From Candidatus Gastranaerophilales bacterium (lineage in GTDB: Bacteria > Cyanobacteriota > Vampirovibrionia > Gastranaerophilales > Gastranaerophilaceae): a stretch of 64,000 nucleotides of DNA. The position numbers and the translations under genes were made by a program. This document shows, one piece after another, positions 53,062-62,372 of the stretch (positions within the stretch are counted from its first letter, which is position 1; every line of letters begins with the position of its first letter). The DNA is taken from the NCBI GenBank assembly GCA_944325635.1, contig CALVBD010000002.1, positions 62,001-126,000 of the forward strand, given 5' to 3'. The notes below the pieces were generated by a model that was given only the letters and a program-made list of their open reading frames with translations, had not been told where the DNA came from and did not search any database.

Positions 53062-53472
53062 TTGCTTAATACGGAATATCTTGAAAGGAATATGCAAACG
53101 CTTGAAAAAGCTTTTGAATGTTTAAAATCAGCCGAAGAAGGTTCGGTTGATTACGAGATGTATAGAAATTCCCTCGTGAAAAGTTTTGAAATGACTCTTG
53201 AACAAAGCGGGAAGTTATTAAAAAAGAAGCTTGTTCCATATTTCCCGTCAAAAAAAGCTGCGGATATGCTTACTTTTAAAGATATTTTCAGATATGCCGC
53301 AAAATATTCTCTAATTACGGAAGAAGAAGCTGAAAGATGGTTTAAATACAGGGATAATCGGAATAATACAGCACACGATTACGGCAGAGCCTTTGCAGAG
53401 GAAACCTTGTCATTGATAGATGATTTTCTAAAAGATGTCGGCCGCTTGAAGGAAGTTATTGAGCATGAATAA
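53062..53472 (+). CDS. HEPN-domain protein (HI0074-like), toxin half of a HEPN-MNT pair
   Basis: 136 residues, all-helical. RWFKYRDNRNNTAHDYG (~91-107) has the R-x4-6-H HEPN motif; the N-terminal NSLVKSFEMTLEQSGKLLKK fits the nucleotidyltransferase substrate-binding HI0074 family. In known pairs the HEPN protein is a ribonuclease toxin silenced by AMPylation by the MNT partner. TTG start at 53062 with GAGGGG upstream; an ATG at 53092 is the alternative. Overlaps the MNT gene by 8 nt. Confidence 0.85.
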   Translation: MLNTEYLERNMQTLEKAFECLKSAEEGSVDYEMYRNSLVKSFEMTLEQSGKLLKKKLVPYFPSKKAADMLTFKDIFRYAAKYSLITEEEAERWFKYRDNRNNTAHDYGRAFAEETLSLIDDFLKDVGRLKEVIEHE

Positions 53473-53767
53473 ACTTTTTATAAAACCGGAACACTTCAAA
53501 ATGTTGACGGATATTTTTGACAGTTACTGTCCTGATGCCGAAATCTGGGCCTACGGAAGTAGAGTGAACGGCGACGCCCATGACGGCAGTGATTTAGACT
53601 TAACAGTGAAAAGTTTCAACTCGGATAATAAAGATATCCCTACTCTTAAAAGAGTACTTTCTGAGAGCAATATTCCATTTCTTATTGATATTACTGAATT
53701 TGACACGTTACCGTCAACTTTTCAAAAAGAAATTGTAAAAAATTATATTAAAATTTATGGTATCTAA
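53465..53767 (+). CDS. MNT-type minimal nucleotidyltransferase, antitoxin half
   Basis: 100 residues. EIWAYGSRVNGDAHDGSDLDLTV has the GSR-x-N-G and D-x-D motifs of minimal nucleotidyltransferases; a third Asp is in FLIDITEFD. In HEPN-MNT systems it AMPylates the HEPN partner near its active site. The overlap with the HEPN gene supports coupled expression. Confidence 0.88.
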   Translation: MNKLFIKPEHFKMLTDIFDSYCPDAEIWAYGSRVNGDAHDGSDLDLTVKSFNSDNKDIPTLKRVLSESNIPFLIDITEFDTLPSTFQKEIVKNYIKIYGI

Positions 53768-53946
53768 AAAATACTTGAATTTTTTAATATTACGAAATGT
53801 AAACAATATTTTGGAAGGCCTGAAACCTTTATATATTTTTTTTTCGCCTTTTAATGCTAATAGTGTTGTCAATTTTTCCGTAGAAAAATATTTAAACTAT
53901 ATATAAGCAATGCGTGCTTAAGATATAAAATACAGAAAGGAGATTT

Positions 53947-54930
53947 ATGGGTATAGAGTTCAATGGCAACAAGGAGATTCGTATTAGCAATCCTGATGTA
54001 GATCCAAAAAGTAAAGAGTTGATTGCACAGGATACTGTAAAGTTGAATCCTTCCGAAATCGGAGATTTGTTAAGAAGTCGAGGGGCTCAATCTTTTGATT
54101 ATATTGATGAGGATAAAATATTTAATTTAGCTGAATCAATGGGACTCGTCAAACGTCACGAGCCAACTCCGGAAGAACTTGAAGCAAGGGCGCAATTGGA
54201 TGAAAAAGCTTCATCAACAGGAATTTCCTACGGTGATGCTAACAAGAAAATAGATGAAATTCGTGAGAAATATAATGACGATAAATATTATACGGAAGTC
54301 ATTGAAGAAAGACAACAGCCTCGTGGTACGTTGATTTATTACCCGCCTGTAAAACGAAGAGTTTTTGATGAATCAAAACTTCCGGAGCCGGCAAGAACAG
54401 AATATAGAGAAGCAATGGATGCGCAGGAAGAAATATTAAATAATAATGCAGCTCTTGCGAGAAAAGCCGGTCTGCAGCCTCAGGGCAGAAAAGAGCCGCC
54501 GGTTTCTACCGGAGGGAATGTATTTCTTGAAGAGGCAATAGCTAAACTTACCGGTAATAATAAGCTTGAACTTACTGAAAAACAAAAAGCCGCACGGGCG
54601 AAACTTGATGAAAAACAGTCTTCAACAGGTGTATCATATAAAGATGCTAATGCTCTAATTACTCAATTAACAGAAAAATATAAAGATTCTTGTATTTCGA
54701 AATTTGAATCTCCGCAACCTAAAGATTTAGCTATATATATGGCTCCATATGAAGCATTTGACCCGTATAAAATTCCGGAACCTGACAGGACTGCATATTT
54801 TGATGCACTTGCTTCAGTGCATGAAATAGAAGCCGAAAATTCAGCGCTAGTTAAGCAAGGAGGACTTCCAATGACGCCGCAGCCTTCACAGAATTATGCA
54901 GGTATGCGGAATCATATAAGATATGACTAA
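53947..54930 (+). CDS. Hypothetical protein with a duplicated domain
   Basis: 327 residues. After an N-terminal 70-residue part (MGIEFNGNKEIRISNPDVDP), two homologous halves follow: ARAQLDEKASSTGISYGDAN...LPEPARTEYREAMDAQEEI (~78-160) and ARAKLDEKQSSTGVSYKDAN...IPEPDRTAYFDALASVHEI (~217-298). No known domain, signal or membrane segment. AAAGGAG precedes the ATG and a strong terminator follows. Probably clade-specific. Confidence 0.65.
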   Translation: MGIEFNGNKEIRISNPDVDPKSKELIAQDTVKLNPSEIGDLLRSRGAQSFDYIDEDKIFNLAESMGLVKRHEPTPEELEARAQLDEKASSTGISYGDANKKIDEIREKYNDDKYYTEVIEERQQPRGTLIYYPPVKRRVFDESKLPEPARTEYREAMDAQEEILNNNAALARKAGLQPQGRKEPPVSTGGNVFLEEAIAKLTGNNKLELTEKQKAARAKLDEKQSSTGVSYKDANALITQLTEKYKDSCISKFESPQPKDLAIYMAPYEAFDPYKIPEPDRTAYFDALASVHEIEAENSALVKQGGLPMTPQPSQNYAGMRNHIRYD

Positions 54931-54935
54931 TAAAT

Positions 54936-54968
54936 AAAAAAAGCGAGCCTATTCGGGCTCGCTTTTTT
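54936..54968. terminator. Bidirectional terminator between the duplicated-domain gene and dnaK
   Basis: AAAAAGCGAGCC-TATTC-GGGCTCGCTTTTTT. Confidence 0.9.
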
Positions 54969-54988
54969 ACCGCTAAACAGTTAATCTG

Positions 54989-56833
54989 TTATTCTTTTGT
55001 ATATTCAGCGTCGATAACGTCGTCATCTCCGCCTTTTTTATCTTCGGAAGCCGCACTTTCGCTTGAAGCTGTTCCCTGATTTGCCTGTTCTTCTTTTTGA
55101 ACTGCTTCGTATGCTTTTTGCGAGATGCTGAACATTGTCTGCTGTAAATCATCCGATAATTTCTTCAATTCATCAGTTGGTTTATTTTCATCCAATGCTT
55201 TTTGTAATGCTGCTTTTTGTTCATCAAGTTTAGATTTATCAGCAGCGTCAATTTTACCTTCAAAATCTTTAACTATTCTGTCGGCAGAACCGATTAAGCT
55301 TGCTGCATTATTCTTGATTTCAGCTTCTTCTTTTTTCTTCTTATCCTCAGCAGCATTTGCTTCTGCTTCTTTAACCATTTTGTCGATATCTGCTTCTGAA
55401 AGGTTAGAAGAATTTGTGATGGTGATTTTTTGTTCTTTATTAGTAGCTTTATCTTTAGCAGATACGTTAACGATACCGTTAGCGTCGATATCAAATGTTA
55501 CTTCGATTTGAGGCAGACCTCTCATTGCAGGCGGAATACCGTCAAGTCTGAACATACCTAAAGATTTGTTATCTTTAGCCATAGGTCTTTCTCCCTGAAG
55601 TACGTGAATATCAACGGCAGTCTGGTTATTTTCGGCAGTTGAGAATACCTGAGATTTAGAAACAGGTATTGTCGTATTTCTTGGAACCAACGGAGTCATA
55701 ACGCCGCCGAGAGTTTCAATACCTAATGTCAGAGGGGTTACATCCAACAATACGATATCTTTAACTTCACCGGCAAGTACACCTGCCTGAATTGCTGCAC
55801 CAACCGCAACAACTTCATCAGGGTTAACTGACTGGTTAGGTTCTTTACCTGTGTATTCTTTAACTAACTGCTGAACGGCAGGGATTCTTGAAGAACCGCC
55901 GACCAGTACAACTTCGTTAATATCGGCTTTTGTAACGCCTGCATCTTTCAATGCTGTTTCAACAGGAGTTTTACATCTGTTCAAAAGGTCACGGCTTAAA
56001 TCTTCAAATTTAGCTCTTGTTAAGTTCAAGTCTAAGTGTTTAGGACCGTTAGCGTCAGCAGTGATGAACGGAAGGTTGATATTTGTTTCCATAACAGATG
56101 ACAATTCGCATTTAGCTTTTTCAGCGGCTTCTTTAACACGCTGCATAGCTTGTTTATCGTTACGGAGATCAATACCTTCTGATTTTTTAAATTCATCGCA
56201 CATCCAGTCCATGATTTTCTGGTCAAAGTCATCGCCGCCTAAGTGGGTATCACCTGATGTAGAAAGAACTTCGTGAACGCCGTCGCCGATTTCAAGGATA
56301 GATACATCAAATGTACCACCGCCTAAGTCGAATACAAGAACTTTTTCGGATTTTTCTTTTTCAAGACCGTAAGCGAGAGCTGCTGCAGTCGGTTCGTTAA
56401 CGATACGGAGAACGTCAAGTCCTGCAATTCTGCCGGCGTCTTTTGTAGCTTGTCTTTGAGCGTCGTTAAAGTAAGCAGGAACAGTGATAACTGCAGATGT
56501 AACTTTTTCACCCAAATAAGCGCTTGCATCATCAGCCAACTTTCTCAAAATCATAGCTGAGATTTCCTGCGGGGTGTAATCTTTGCCGTCGATGTTTACT
56601 TTATAATCTTCGCCCATGTGTCTTTTAATGGAAGCGATAGTTTTATCAGGGTTCAAAATTGCCTGACGTTTAGCCAATTGGCCGACTAATCTTTCGCCTG
56701 TTTTAGAGAAGCCAACGATAGAAGGGGTAGTTCTTGAACCTTCAGCGTTAGCGATAACGGTAGGCTTGCCGCCTTCCATGACTGCTACAACAGAGTTTGT
56801 TGTACCTAAGTCAATACCGATTGTTTTTGCCAT
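54989..56833 (-). CDS. dnaK: Chaperone DnaK (Hsp70)
   Basis: 614 residues. [48 protein letters not shown] (ATPase domain), [17 protein letters not shown] (substrate domain) and the helical lid with an Ala/Glu-rich tail ending [12 protein letters not shown]. grpE and dnaJ are not adjacent and no CIRCE site was seen upstream, so heat regulation is not evident here. AAGGAGA precedes the ATG. Confidence 0.98.
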   Translation of the reverse strand: MAKTIGIDLGTTNSVVAVMEGGKPTVIANAEGSRTTPSIVGFSKTGERLVGQLAKRQAILNPDKTIASIKRHMGEDYKVNIDGKDYTPQEISAMILRKLADDASAYLGEKVTSAVITVPAYFNDAQRQATKDAGRIAGLDVLRIVNEPTAAALAYGLEKEKSEKVLVFDLGGGTFDVSILEIGDGVHEVLSTSGDTHLGGDDFDQKIMDWMCDEFKKSEGIDLRNDKQAMQRVKEAAEKAKCELSSVMETNINLPFITADANGPKHLDLNLTRAKFEDLSRDLLNRCKTPVETALKDAGVTKADINEVVLVGGSSRIPAVQQLVKEYTGKEPNQSVNPDEVVAVGAAIQAGVLAGEVKDIVLLDVTPLTLGIETLGGVMTPLVPRNTTIPVSKSQVFSTAENNQTAVDIHVLQGERPMAKDNKSLGMFRLDGIPPAMRGLPQIEVTFDIDANGIVNVSAKDKATNKEQKITITNSSNLSEADIDKMVKEAEANAAEDKKKKEEAEIKNNAASLIGSADRIVKDFEGKIDAADKSKLDEQKAALQKALDENKPTDELKKLSDDLQQTMFSISQKAYEAVQKEEQANQGTASSESAASEDKKGGDDDVIDAEYTKE

Positions 56834-56935
56834 AATTTATAATCTCCTTTACTTAAAATAATTTACTTATTTATACTATTATTTATAACACTGTTTTCAA
56901 CAAACCCTTAAAAAATAAACAAAAAATTAATATTT

Positions 56936-57240
56936 GCGCGAGCGAGCTGAGGGCGAAGGCTTGGCGACGAATATGGCAAAGCCATAGCAGTCGCCAACCG
57001 TAGACCCGTTAAACGCAAGCGAGCAAGACCCCGAGCCGAGGCAGGAGCGAAGCGAGAAACGAACACTCTCCTTTTACCCTCTCCCTCAAGTAGCGAAGGT
57101 GAAAACCGCTAATCTCCTCTCCCCTAGGGGGATACAAAGGGAGCAGACGAGGTAACGAGTCTTGCGACCCTGTATGCCTTGTGCTGAGGGTGTCCGCGTG
57201 ACGGGTGAGGGAACTGACCTCATTGTTAGTTTACTGATAA
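56936..57240 (+). repeat. Intergenic repeats: R1 copy C and the 53-nt module
   Basis: R1 copy C: GCGAGCTGAGGGCG (56942-56955), hairpin TTGGCGAC/GTCGCCAA (56961-56968/56990-56997) with inner TATGGC-AAA-GCCATA, and GTTAAACGCAAGCGAGCAAG (57008-57027). Then a 53-nt segment (57129-57181) identical to 22523-22575, followed by GTGTCCG-GACGGGTGAG. No gene. Confidence 0.8.
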
Positions 57241-57271
57241 TCAACGGGATTTTTTATGTTATAATCAAATT

Positions 57272-58312
57272 ATGAAAAAGGTTTTAATAATTAAACTTTC
57301 ATCTTTGGGTGATGTTGTTTTTACGGTTCCGCTTGCAAATAATCTTAAAAGCAACGGCTACGAAGTTCATTGGCTGACGACTGAAAAAGGAATTGATGTT
57401 GTAAAAGGCAACCCTTGCGCGGATAAAGTTTTTTTTGCCCCGCTTTATACGTGGCGGAAAAATCTGTTTAATTTGAAATACTTTTTTCAAATGGTTAAAT
57501 TAATATTTGATTTGCGCAAAGAAAAATACGATATCGCAATAGATTGCCAGCGACGGATAAAAAGTCTGCCTTTTATGCGGTTTTGCGGGGCTAAAAGAAG
57601 ATTAATTTCAAATTATTCATCAGAGGGTGCATCTTTAGGTGCAAATGAAATTCTTCCGCCATGTGCAAGCGGGCTTCACATGGTTATGTGGAATTTGGAT
57701 TACGCAAAGTATCTCGGGTATGATATTTCGGATATACAAATGTCTTTGCCGGAGCAGCCGGAAGCTGTAAAATCAAAAGTTGACGCGCTTTTAAACGGTG
57801 TTGATACATCAAAGCCTATGGTTGTGATTGCCCCTGCGACAACATGGGAGCCGAAGCACTGGGCGGTTGAAAACTGGCAGAAGGTTGTTGATGCATTGAA
57901 AGATAAATGCACTCTGATATTTACAGGCATGGAGCAGGATAAGAGTTTGATTTCTGCTATCGGCGGGGATAAGTTTTTAAATCTTGCAGGGAAAACCAAT
58001 CTTAATGATTTAATGGAGTTATTTACACGGGTTCAGCTTGTGATAGCACCGGATTCAGGTAGTGCGCACCTCGCCTGGGCGTCTGCAAACCCTGCGCTTA
58101 TTGAAATTTATTGCTGTACGGATACAAGACTTTTTGGCTGTTTTGGAAACGATGAAAAATATTTTGCACTGAGCGGAAATCTTTCCTGCCAGCCTTGCAA
58201 CAAACGCACCTGCCCTCGTGAAGCAGGTAAAAATGACTGTACAAAAAGTGTCAGCGCAGATGAAGTTATCCAGAAAGCCGAACAAATTCTTGGCTTGCGG
58301 GTTTTGCAATAA
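57272..58312 (+). CDS. Family 9 glycosyltransferase (heptosyltransferase-like)
   Basis: 346 residues of GT-B fold: MKKVLIIKLSSLGDVVFTVPLANNL, YDIAIDCQRRIKSLPFMRFCGAKRR, VVIAPATTWEPKHWAVENW and LVIAPDSGSAHLAWASANPALIEIYC are the ADP-heptose:LPS heptosyltransferase motifs. This points to an outer-membrane lipopolysaccharide-type glycan. The C-terminus has CQPCNKRTCP. TATAAT (57260-57265) is exactly 6 nt before the ATG, leaderless style. Confidence 0.9.
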   Translation: MKKVLIIKLSSLGDVVFTVPLANNLKSNGYEVHWLTTEKGIDVVKGNPCADKVFFAPLYTWRKNLFNLKYFFQMVKLIFDLRKEKYDIAIDCQRRIKSLPFMRFCGAKRRLISNYSSEGASLGANEILPPCASGLHMVMWNLDYAKYLGYDISDIQMSLPEQPEAVKSKVDALLNGVDTSKPMVVIAPATTWEPKHWAVENWQKVVDALKDKCTLIFTGMEQDKSLISAIGGDKFLNLAGKTNLNDLMELFTRVQLVIAPDSGSAHLAWASANPALIEIYCCTDTRLFGCFGNDEKYFALSGNLSCQPCNKRTCPREAGKNDCTKSVSADEVIQKAEQILGLRVLQ

Positions 58313-58328
58313 GTAAAAACGGTTGAGT

Positions 58329-59621
58329 TTATCTTAAAATCCTTTTATAAATAGTGTTTATATTTTCAAGAAACGCGTTTTTGTCAAAGATTTTGTCAAT
58401 TTCATCAGGTGTCAGACGTCCTGTGACATCAGTGTCTTTTAAAAGATTTGCTTTAAAATCTCCGTCGTTTTCAAATGCGTCGAGAGCGTTTCTTTGAACA
58501 ATCCTATAGGCTTCTTCTCTTGTTAAACCTTTTTCGACAAGTTCCAGCAGTACTTTCTGCGAGAAAACTATACCGCCGAATTTTTCGGTATTTTTAAGCA
58601 TATTTTTTTCATGAACCACAAGATTTTGTACAACACTATTGAATCTATGCAGCATAAAATCTACAAGAGTCAAACTGTCAGGGAAGATAATTCTTTCTGC
58701 AGAACTGTGTGAAATATCTCTCTCGTGCCAGAGCGGAATATTCTCAAGCGCAACAAGAGAATTTGCGCGGACAACTCGTGCAAGACCGCAGAGGTTTTCG
58801 CTCAAAACAGGGTTTTTCTTATGCGGCATAGCAGATGAGCCTTTTTGTTTTGCACCGAAACCTTCTTCCACTTCAAGAACTTCCGTTCTTTGGAGGTGTC
58901 TGATTTCGGTTGCAAACTGTTCAATTACGCTTGCAATAAGCGCCAACGACTGCATAAAATATGCATGATAATCACGTGCGATAATCTGGGTTGAAATCCG
59001 TGCAGGTTTAAGCCCGAGGTGCTTGCAGGTAATTTCTTCTATTTTTGGTGATATGTTGCTGTAAGTTCCTACAGGCCCCGAAATCTGTCCGACACGGATT
59101 TCTTCCAGCGCGTGTTTAAAATTATCAAACTGGCGTTCAAGAATATCTATCCAGGAACACATTTTTACGCCGAAGGTCATAATTTCCGCGTGAACTCCGT
59201 GCGAACGGCCAATGCAGACTGTATTTTTGTGTTTATTCGCTAAATCCTTTAATGATTTAATGGTTTCTTCTAAATCTGTTACAATAATTTTCCCGCTATC
59301 TTGAATTTGAAGCGCAAACGCTGTGTCAATCACATCGGAACTTGTCATTCCAACGTGCATGTATTTTGCTAAATCTCCCAGACTCTCATTCACGCAGGTT
59401 AAAAATGCAATCACATCGTGACGCACTTCTGCCTCAATTTCATCAATTCTTTCAATTGTAAACGAAGCCTTTTTCTTTAATTCTTCAATATCTTTTTTCG
59501 GAAATTTCCCTGTTTGGGCGTAAGCTTCGCATACTGCAATTTCAACCTTGAGATAGTACTCAAATTTTGAGTGTAAATCCCATATTTTTTTCATTTCTTC
59601 GCGTGAATATCTGTCAATCAT
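58329..59621 (-). CDS. purB: Adenylosuccinate lyase
   Basis: 430 residues. MTSSDVIDTAFALQ, GRSHGVHAEIMTFGVKM (catalytic His), GPVGTYSNISPKIEE and the signature GSSAMPHKKNPVLSENL identify PurB of the fumarase/ASL superfamily, acting twice in purine synthesis. A possible -10 box TAGCAT lies 6 nt before the ATG. Confidence 0.96.
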   Translation of the reverse strand: MIDRYSREEMKKIWDLHSKFEYYLKVEIAVCEAYAQTGKFPKKDIEELKKKASFTIERIDEIEAEVRHDVIAFLTCVNESLGDLAKYMHVGMTSSDVIDTAFALQIQDSGKIIVTDLEETIKSLKDLANKHKNTVCIGRSHGVHAEIMTFGVKMCSWIDILERQFDNFKHALEEIRVGQISGPVGTYSNISPKIEEITCKHLGLKPARISTQIIARDYHAYFMQSLALIASVIEQFATEIRHLQRTEVLEVEEGFGAKQKGSSAMPHKKNPVLSENLCGLARVVRANSLVALENIPLWHERDISHSSAERIIFPDSLTLVDFMLHRFNSVVQNLVVHEKNMLKNTEKFGGIVFSQKVLLELVEKGLTREEAYRIVQRNALDAFENDGDFKANLLKDTDVTGRLTPDEIDKIFDKNAFLENINTIYKRILR

Positions 59622-59754
59622 ATTTCCATGCTAACACAAAAATTATGCTGACTGGTTTTTCGTCGCAATTTAATGTAACGTTTTGTTAATTTAATTGAAG
59701 AACCTTCAACAAAATACCGTTATTAGTATTAATGGAAAAGGACAAGGAGTACCT

Positions 59755-61539
59755 ATGGGCTTAAGCGCATCACAGGCGAGATTATTAAGCATAACGGCGC
59801 GATTGTCGGATAACGAGTTGAGATCACAGACAATCACAACGGCAAAGATGTCTTTGGCGAATAAGACAAGCGAAGCCAGTGCCGCATACCTTGATGCGTT
59901 AAATGAGAGCGAGTTAATGTTTGCGACCTACGATGATGACGGCAACAAAACTCTTCAAAAATTAACGGGTACAAGCCTTACCCAGTACGGTGTGTTAAAA
60001 AATCAGTACGGAATAATAAATACAGACGGCCAAATAATGGTATCGGAGACGGATGCAACGAATTATCTGGATAGTGCGACGATGGGCGAATTTCTGGAGA
60101 AATACGGAGTTGCAACCGTAGAGGATGAAGAAAAAGAGAACCCTGAATACATAGATCAGGCAACATTAATCTACGGTTCAGACTGGCGGAACTGGGTCGG
60201 CGGCGGTGAAGGCACCGTCGGCGGTTTGATAGCAAAGGAACCTCAGCAAAAAGATTTTAATAAAGTGGAATATGTGGAAGAAACAAATGATGAATTGTAT
60301 CAATTGTTTGTGAAAGGTCAGGGTTCTTGCGGATCAGCAGCACAAGGCGGTGCGTGGGGCTGTTATTTGCATGTATTAGTGCATCTTTTAGATCAGATGT
60401 GGAACACACCAGAAGATCCGTATAATGACGCGAATTATCCAGGTCAGGCAACAACAACAACCGGTATTCCAGTAGAGATTGATCATCGGTATATTTCGCA
60501 GGCAGGTATTAGCTACACAGAGGATCTTATTCCAGTATCAGAAGCAATAATGGATACAAGTGATCCTGAAAATACTTATTATGCATCAGGTACAATGGGG
60601 GCAGATCTAAAACCTGATGCTTCATTGAAAGAAAAATTATTAAGTGACTACTATTATGATGAAAATGGTCAGTTACAGAAAAAATTGTTAAAAGATAAAA
60701 TAGTTGATATGTTTTATATTTTGAGAGATGTTGATACCTCTTATAACTATGATGGTCAATGGGGTAAAAATACTTTAGGAACTACACGAGAGGAGCTTCT
60801 TGCATTGTACGCCTCCTTCCAGGAAGATATGAAACTCAAAGAAAAAGTAGCCAAAACAGTTCCGGACGTAGAGGCGTGGGAGAAAGCGCACAAAGAATGG
60901 GAAGAGAAGGTAGCAGAAGAGGTAGAGAAACTGCACCAGATCGATCCAACGATAACCGAGCAGGTAATAGTATATACAGATAAAGACCAGGGGCAGTGGT
61001 ACGTAAACCTGTGGCACAGAATGAATGGTCCTAGCGAAGATAAAGTAGAGCTGGACGGAATAGAGAACGGCGAACACCCGGAACATGCAAACGGTAAAGA
61101 CGAGCCGTTAGATGATGATGCAAAAACTCCTGAAACCGGGTTGACAGCAAACGGCAAGATATTATGGACAGTGTTAGAAGACGGACTGATGAACAGTCAG
61201 GAATGGCTGAAATACGCACTGGATAACGGTTATGTAACGTTAGAAAGAGTAAATTATACAGAACCGACGGAGGATGGCAGCGGCTTAGCAGATGTAACGT
61301 GGACATCGATAATTTACACGAATGCAACAGATATAACGGAACAGGTAAATGAAGCCGCAATAACACGGGCAGAAGTAGAGTACCAGCAGACCGTACGAGA
61401 TATAGAGGCAAAAGATAAGCAGTACGATAACCTTCTGAAACGCTTAGATACAGAACACAATGCATTGCAAACAGAATATGATTCAATCAAGAGCGTAATA
61501 AGCAAGAATATAGAAAGAACTTTAAAAATGTATTCGTAA
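59755..61539 (+). CDS. Clade-typical large protein of unknown function (MGLSASQARLL family)
   Basis: 594 residues from the ATG at 59755, which has AAGGAGTACCT upstream; an upstream TTG frame is not needed. Begins MGLSASQARLLSITARLSDN and ends in a coiled coil (RAEVEYQQTVRDIEAKDKQ...LDTEHNALQTEYDSIKSVIS) with ISKNIERTLKMYS. The centre is acidic and Gly/Asn/Asp-rich with a CGSAAQGGAWGC segment. I know such starts only as recurrent hypothetical proteins of this clade (recollection, not checked). No signal peptide. Its ends resemble flagellin/secretion-type proteins in being helical, but function is unknown. Terminator directly after. Confidence 0.65.
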   Translation: MGLSASQARLLSITARLSDNELRSQTITTAKMSLANKTSEASAAYLDALNESELMFATYDDDGNKTLQKLTGTSLTQYGVLKNQYGIINTDGQIMVSETDATNYLDSATMGEFLEKYGVATVEDEEKENPEYIDQATLIYGSDWRNWVGGGEGTVGGLIAKEPQQKDFNKVEYVEETNDELYQLFVKGQGSCGSAAQGGAWGCYLHVLVHLLDQMWNTPEDPYNDANYPGQATTTTGIPVEIDHRYISQAGISYTEDLIPVSEAIMDTSDPENTYYASGTMGADLKPDASLKEKLLSDYYYDENGQLQKKLLKDKIVDMFYILRDVDTSYNYDGQWGKNTLGTTREELLALYASFQEDMKLKEKVAKTVPDVEAWEKAHKEWEEKVAEEVEKLHQIDPTITEQVIVYTDKDQGQWYVNLWHRMNGPSEDKVELDGIENGEHPEHANGKDEPLDDDAKTPETGLTANGKILWTVLEDGLMNSQEWLKYALDNGYVTLERVNYTEPTEDGSGLADVTWTSIIYTNATDITEQVNEAAITRAEVEYQQTVRDIEAKDKQYDNLLKRLDTEHNALQTEYDSIKSVISKNIERTLKMYS

Positions 61540-61574
61540 AATGCAGACCTTTCAGGAGCTGCATTTTATTTTTA
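61538..61574 (+). terminator. Rho-independent terminator
   Basis: AAAATGCAG/CTGCATTTT stem with a 12-nt loop, then ATTTTTATTT. Confidence 0.8.
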
Positions 61575-61675
61575 TTTAAATATTAATTATGTAAAAATTT
61601 TTATTATCAGCGCAATTCTAACTCAGAAAAATACTTTATATACATGTAAGGTAGTGTTTAAAAGGTTATAGTATT

Positions 61676-62335
61676 ATGTCAGTCTCAACAGCATTACTTG
61701 AAGTGTGTGTTCCAAGCGGAATATTCTGCTACAGGAATATTAAAAAGGTCGAAAACGGTGAACCTCAAAGAGGTACAGTTGCTTTTGCACAGGGCGCAAA
61801 AATAGTTCAGGCGCTGGCAAATTATAATGAAACCACTGCAAAGACCGCAGGTAATGCTATGAGTATTTTTAATGAGTATGCAAAAAAATATAAACCGGTT
61901 GACTATGCAGGAAAAGCCGTCAAATGGGCAACTAAAAATGTTAACCCCTTAATCTGTGCTTCAAGTGTTATAAAAACCGCAACCGCTGATGATAAAGTCG
62001 GTACAGGTATTACCGAAGCCGGTGCGCTTGCCGGAATGTTTGCCGGTGAAGGATTAATGAAGCTTCACCTTGATAAATTTATTAATGCGGAAAATGTTAC
62101 AAAAGCGGCAGGGCTGGCAGACAAAGCAAAATGGCTGAAACCTCTTGCAAAATTTATGAATAAAGCAGGCAACAACTCAAAGATAGCTGCTGTCATTAAG
62201 GGGATAGTGTTTGTCTGTGGTTCTATGGGCTCCTACTCTCTCGGACAACAATTGGCAGATCACTATTCAGATAAAGTCAAAGCCAGTTTAGGAATAGAAC
62301 CTGAGCCACAGCCAAAAATCAATCAAAAGGTCTAA
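61676..62335 (+). CDS. Hypothetical protein
   Basis: 219 residues, Ala/Lys-rich, helical, with weakly hydrophobic glycine-rich stretches (GITEAGALAGMFAGEGLM; AAVIKGIVFVCGSMGSYSLGQQL). It resembles in style the protein at 3440 and other clade-specific proteins. No domain recognised; AAAGG lies some 10 nt before the ATG. Confidence 0.55.
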   Translation: MSVSTALLEVCVPSGIFCYRNIKKVENGEPQRGTVAFAQGAKIVQALANYNETTAKTAGNAMSIFNEYAKKYKPVDYAGKAVKWATKNVNPLICASSVIKTATADDKVGTGITEAGALAGMFAGEGLMKLHLDKFINAENVTKAAGLADKAKWLKPLAKFMNKAGNNSKIAAVIKGIVFVCGSMGSYSLGQQLADHYSDKVKASLGIEPEPQPKINQKV

Positions 62336-62372
62336 TCCCTTTTTCGCGTAATATGTTATAATTTATATTGTA

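Noticed and set aside
56834-56935. CIRCE or other heat-shock operator before dnaK
   Set aside because: No TTAGCACTC/GAGTGCTAA inverted repeat is present here or before the two hsp20 genes.
60756-61486. Long minus-strand ORFs opposite the 594-residue gene
   Set aside because: No start signals or recognisable protein features; they are shadows of the plus-strand codon pattern.
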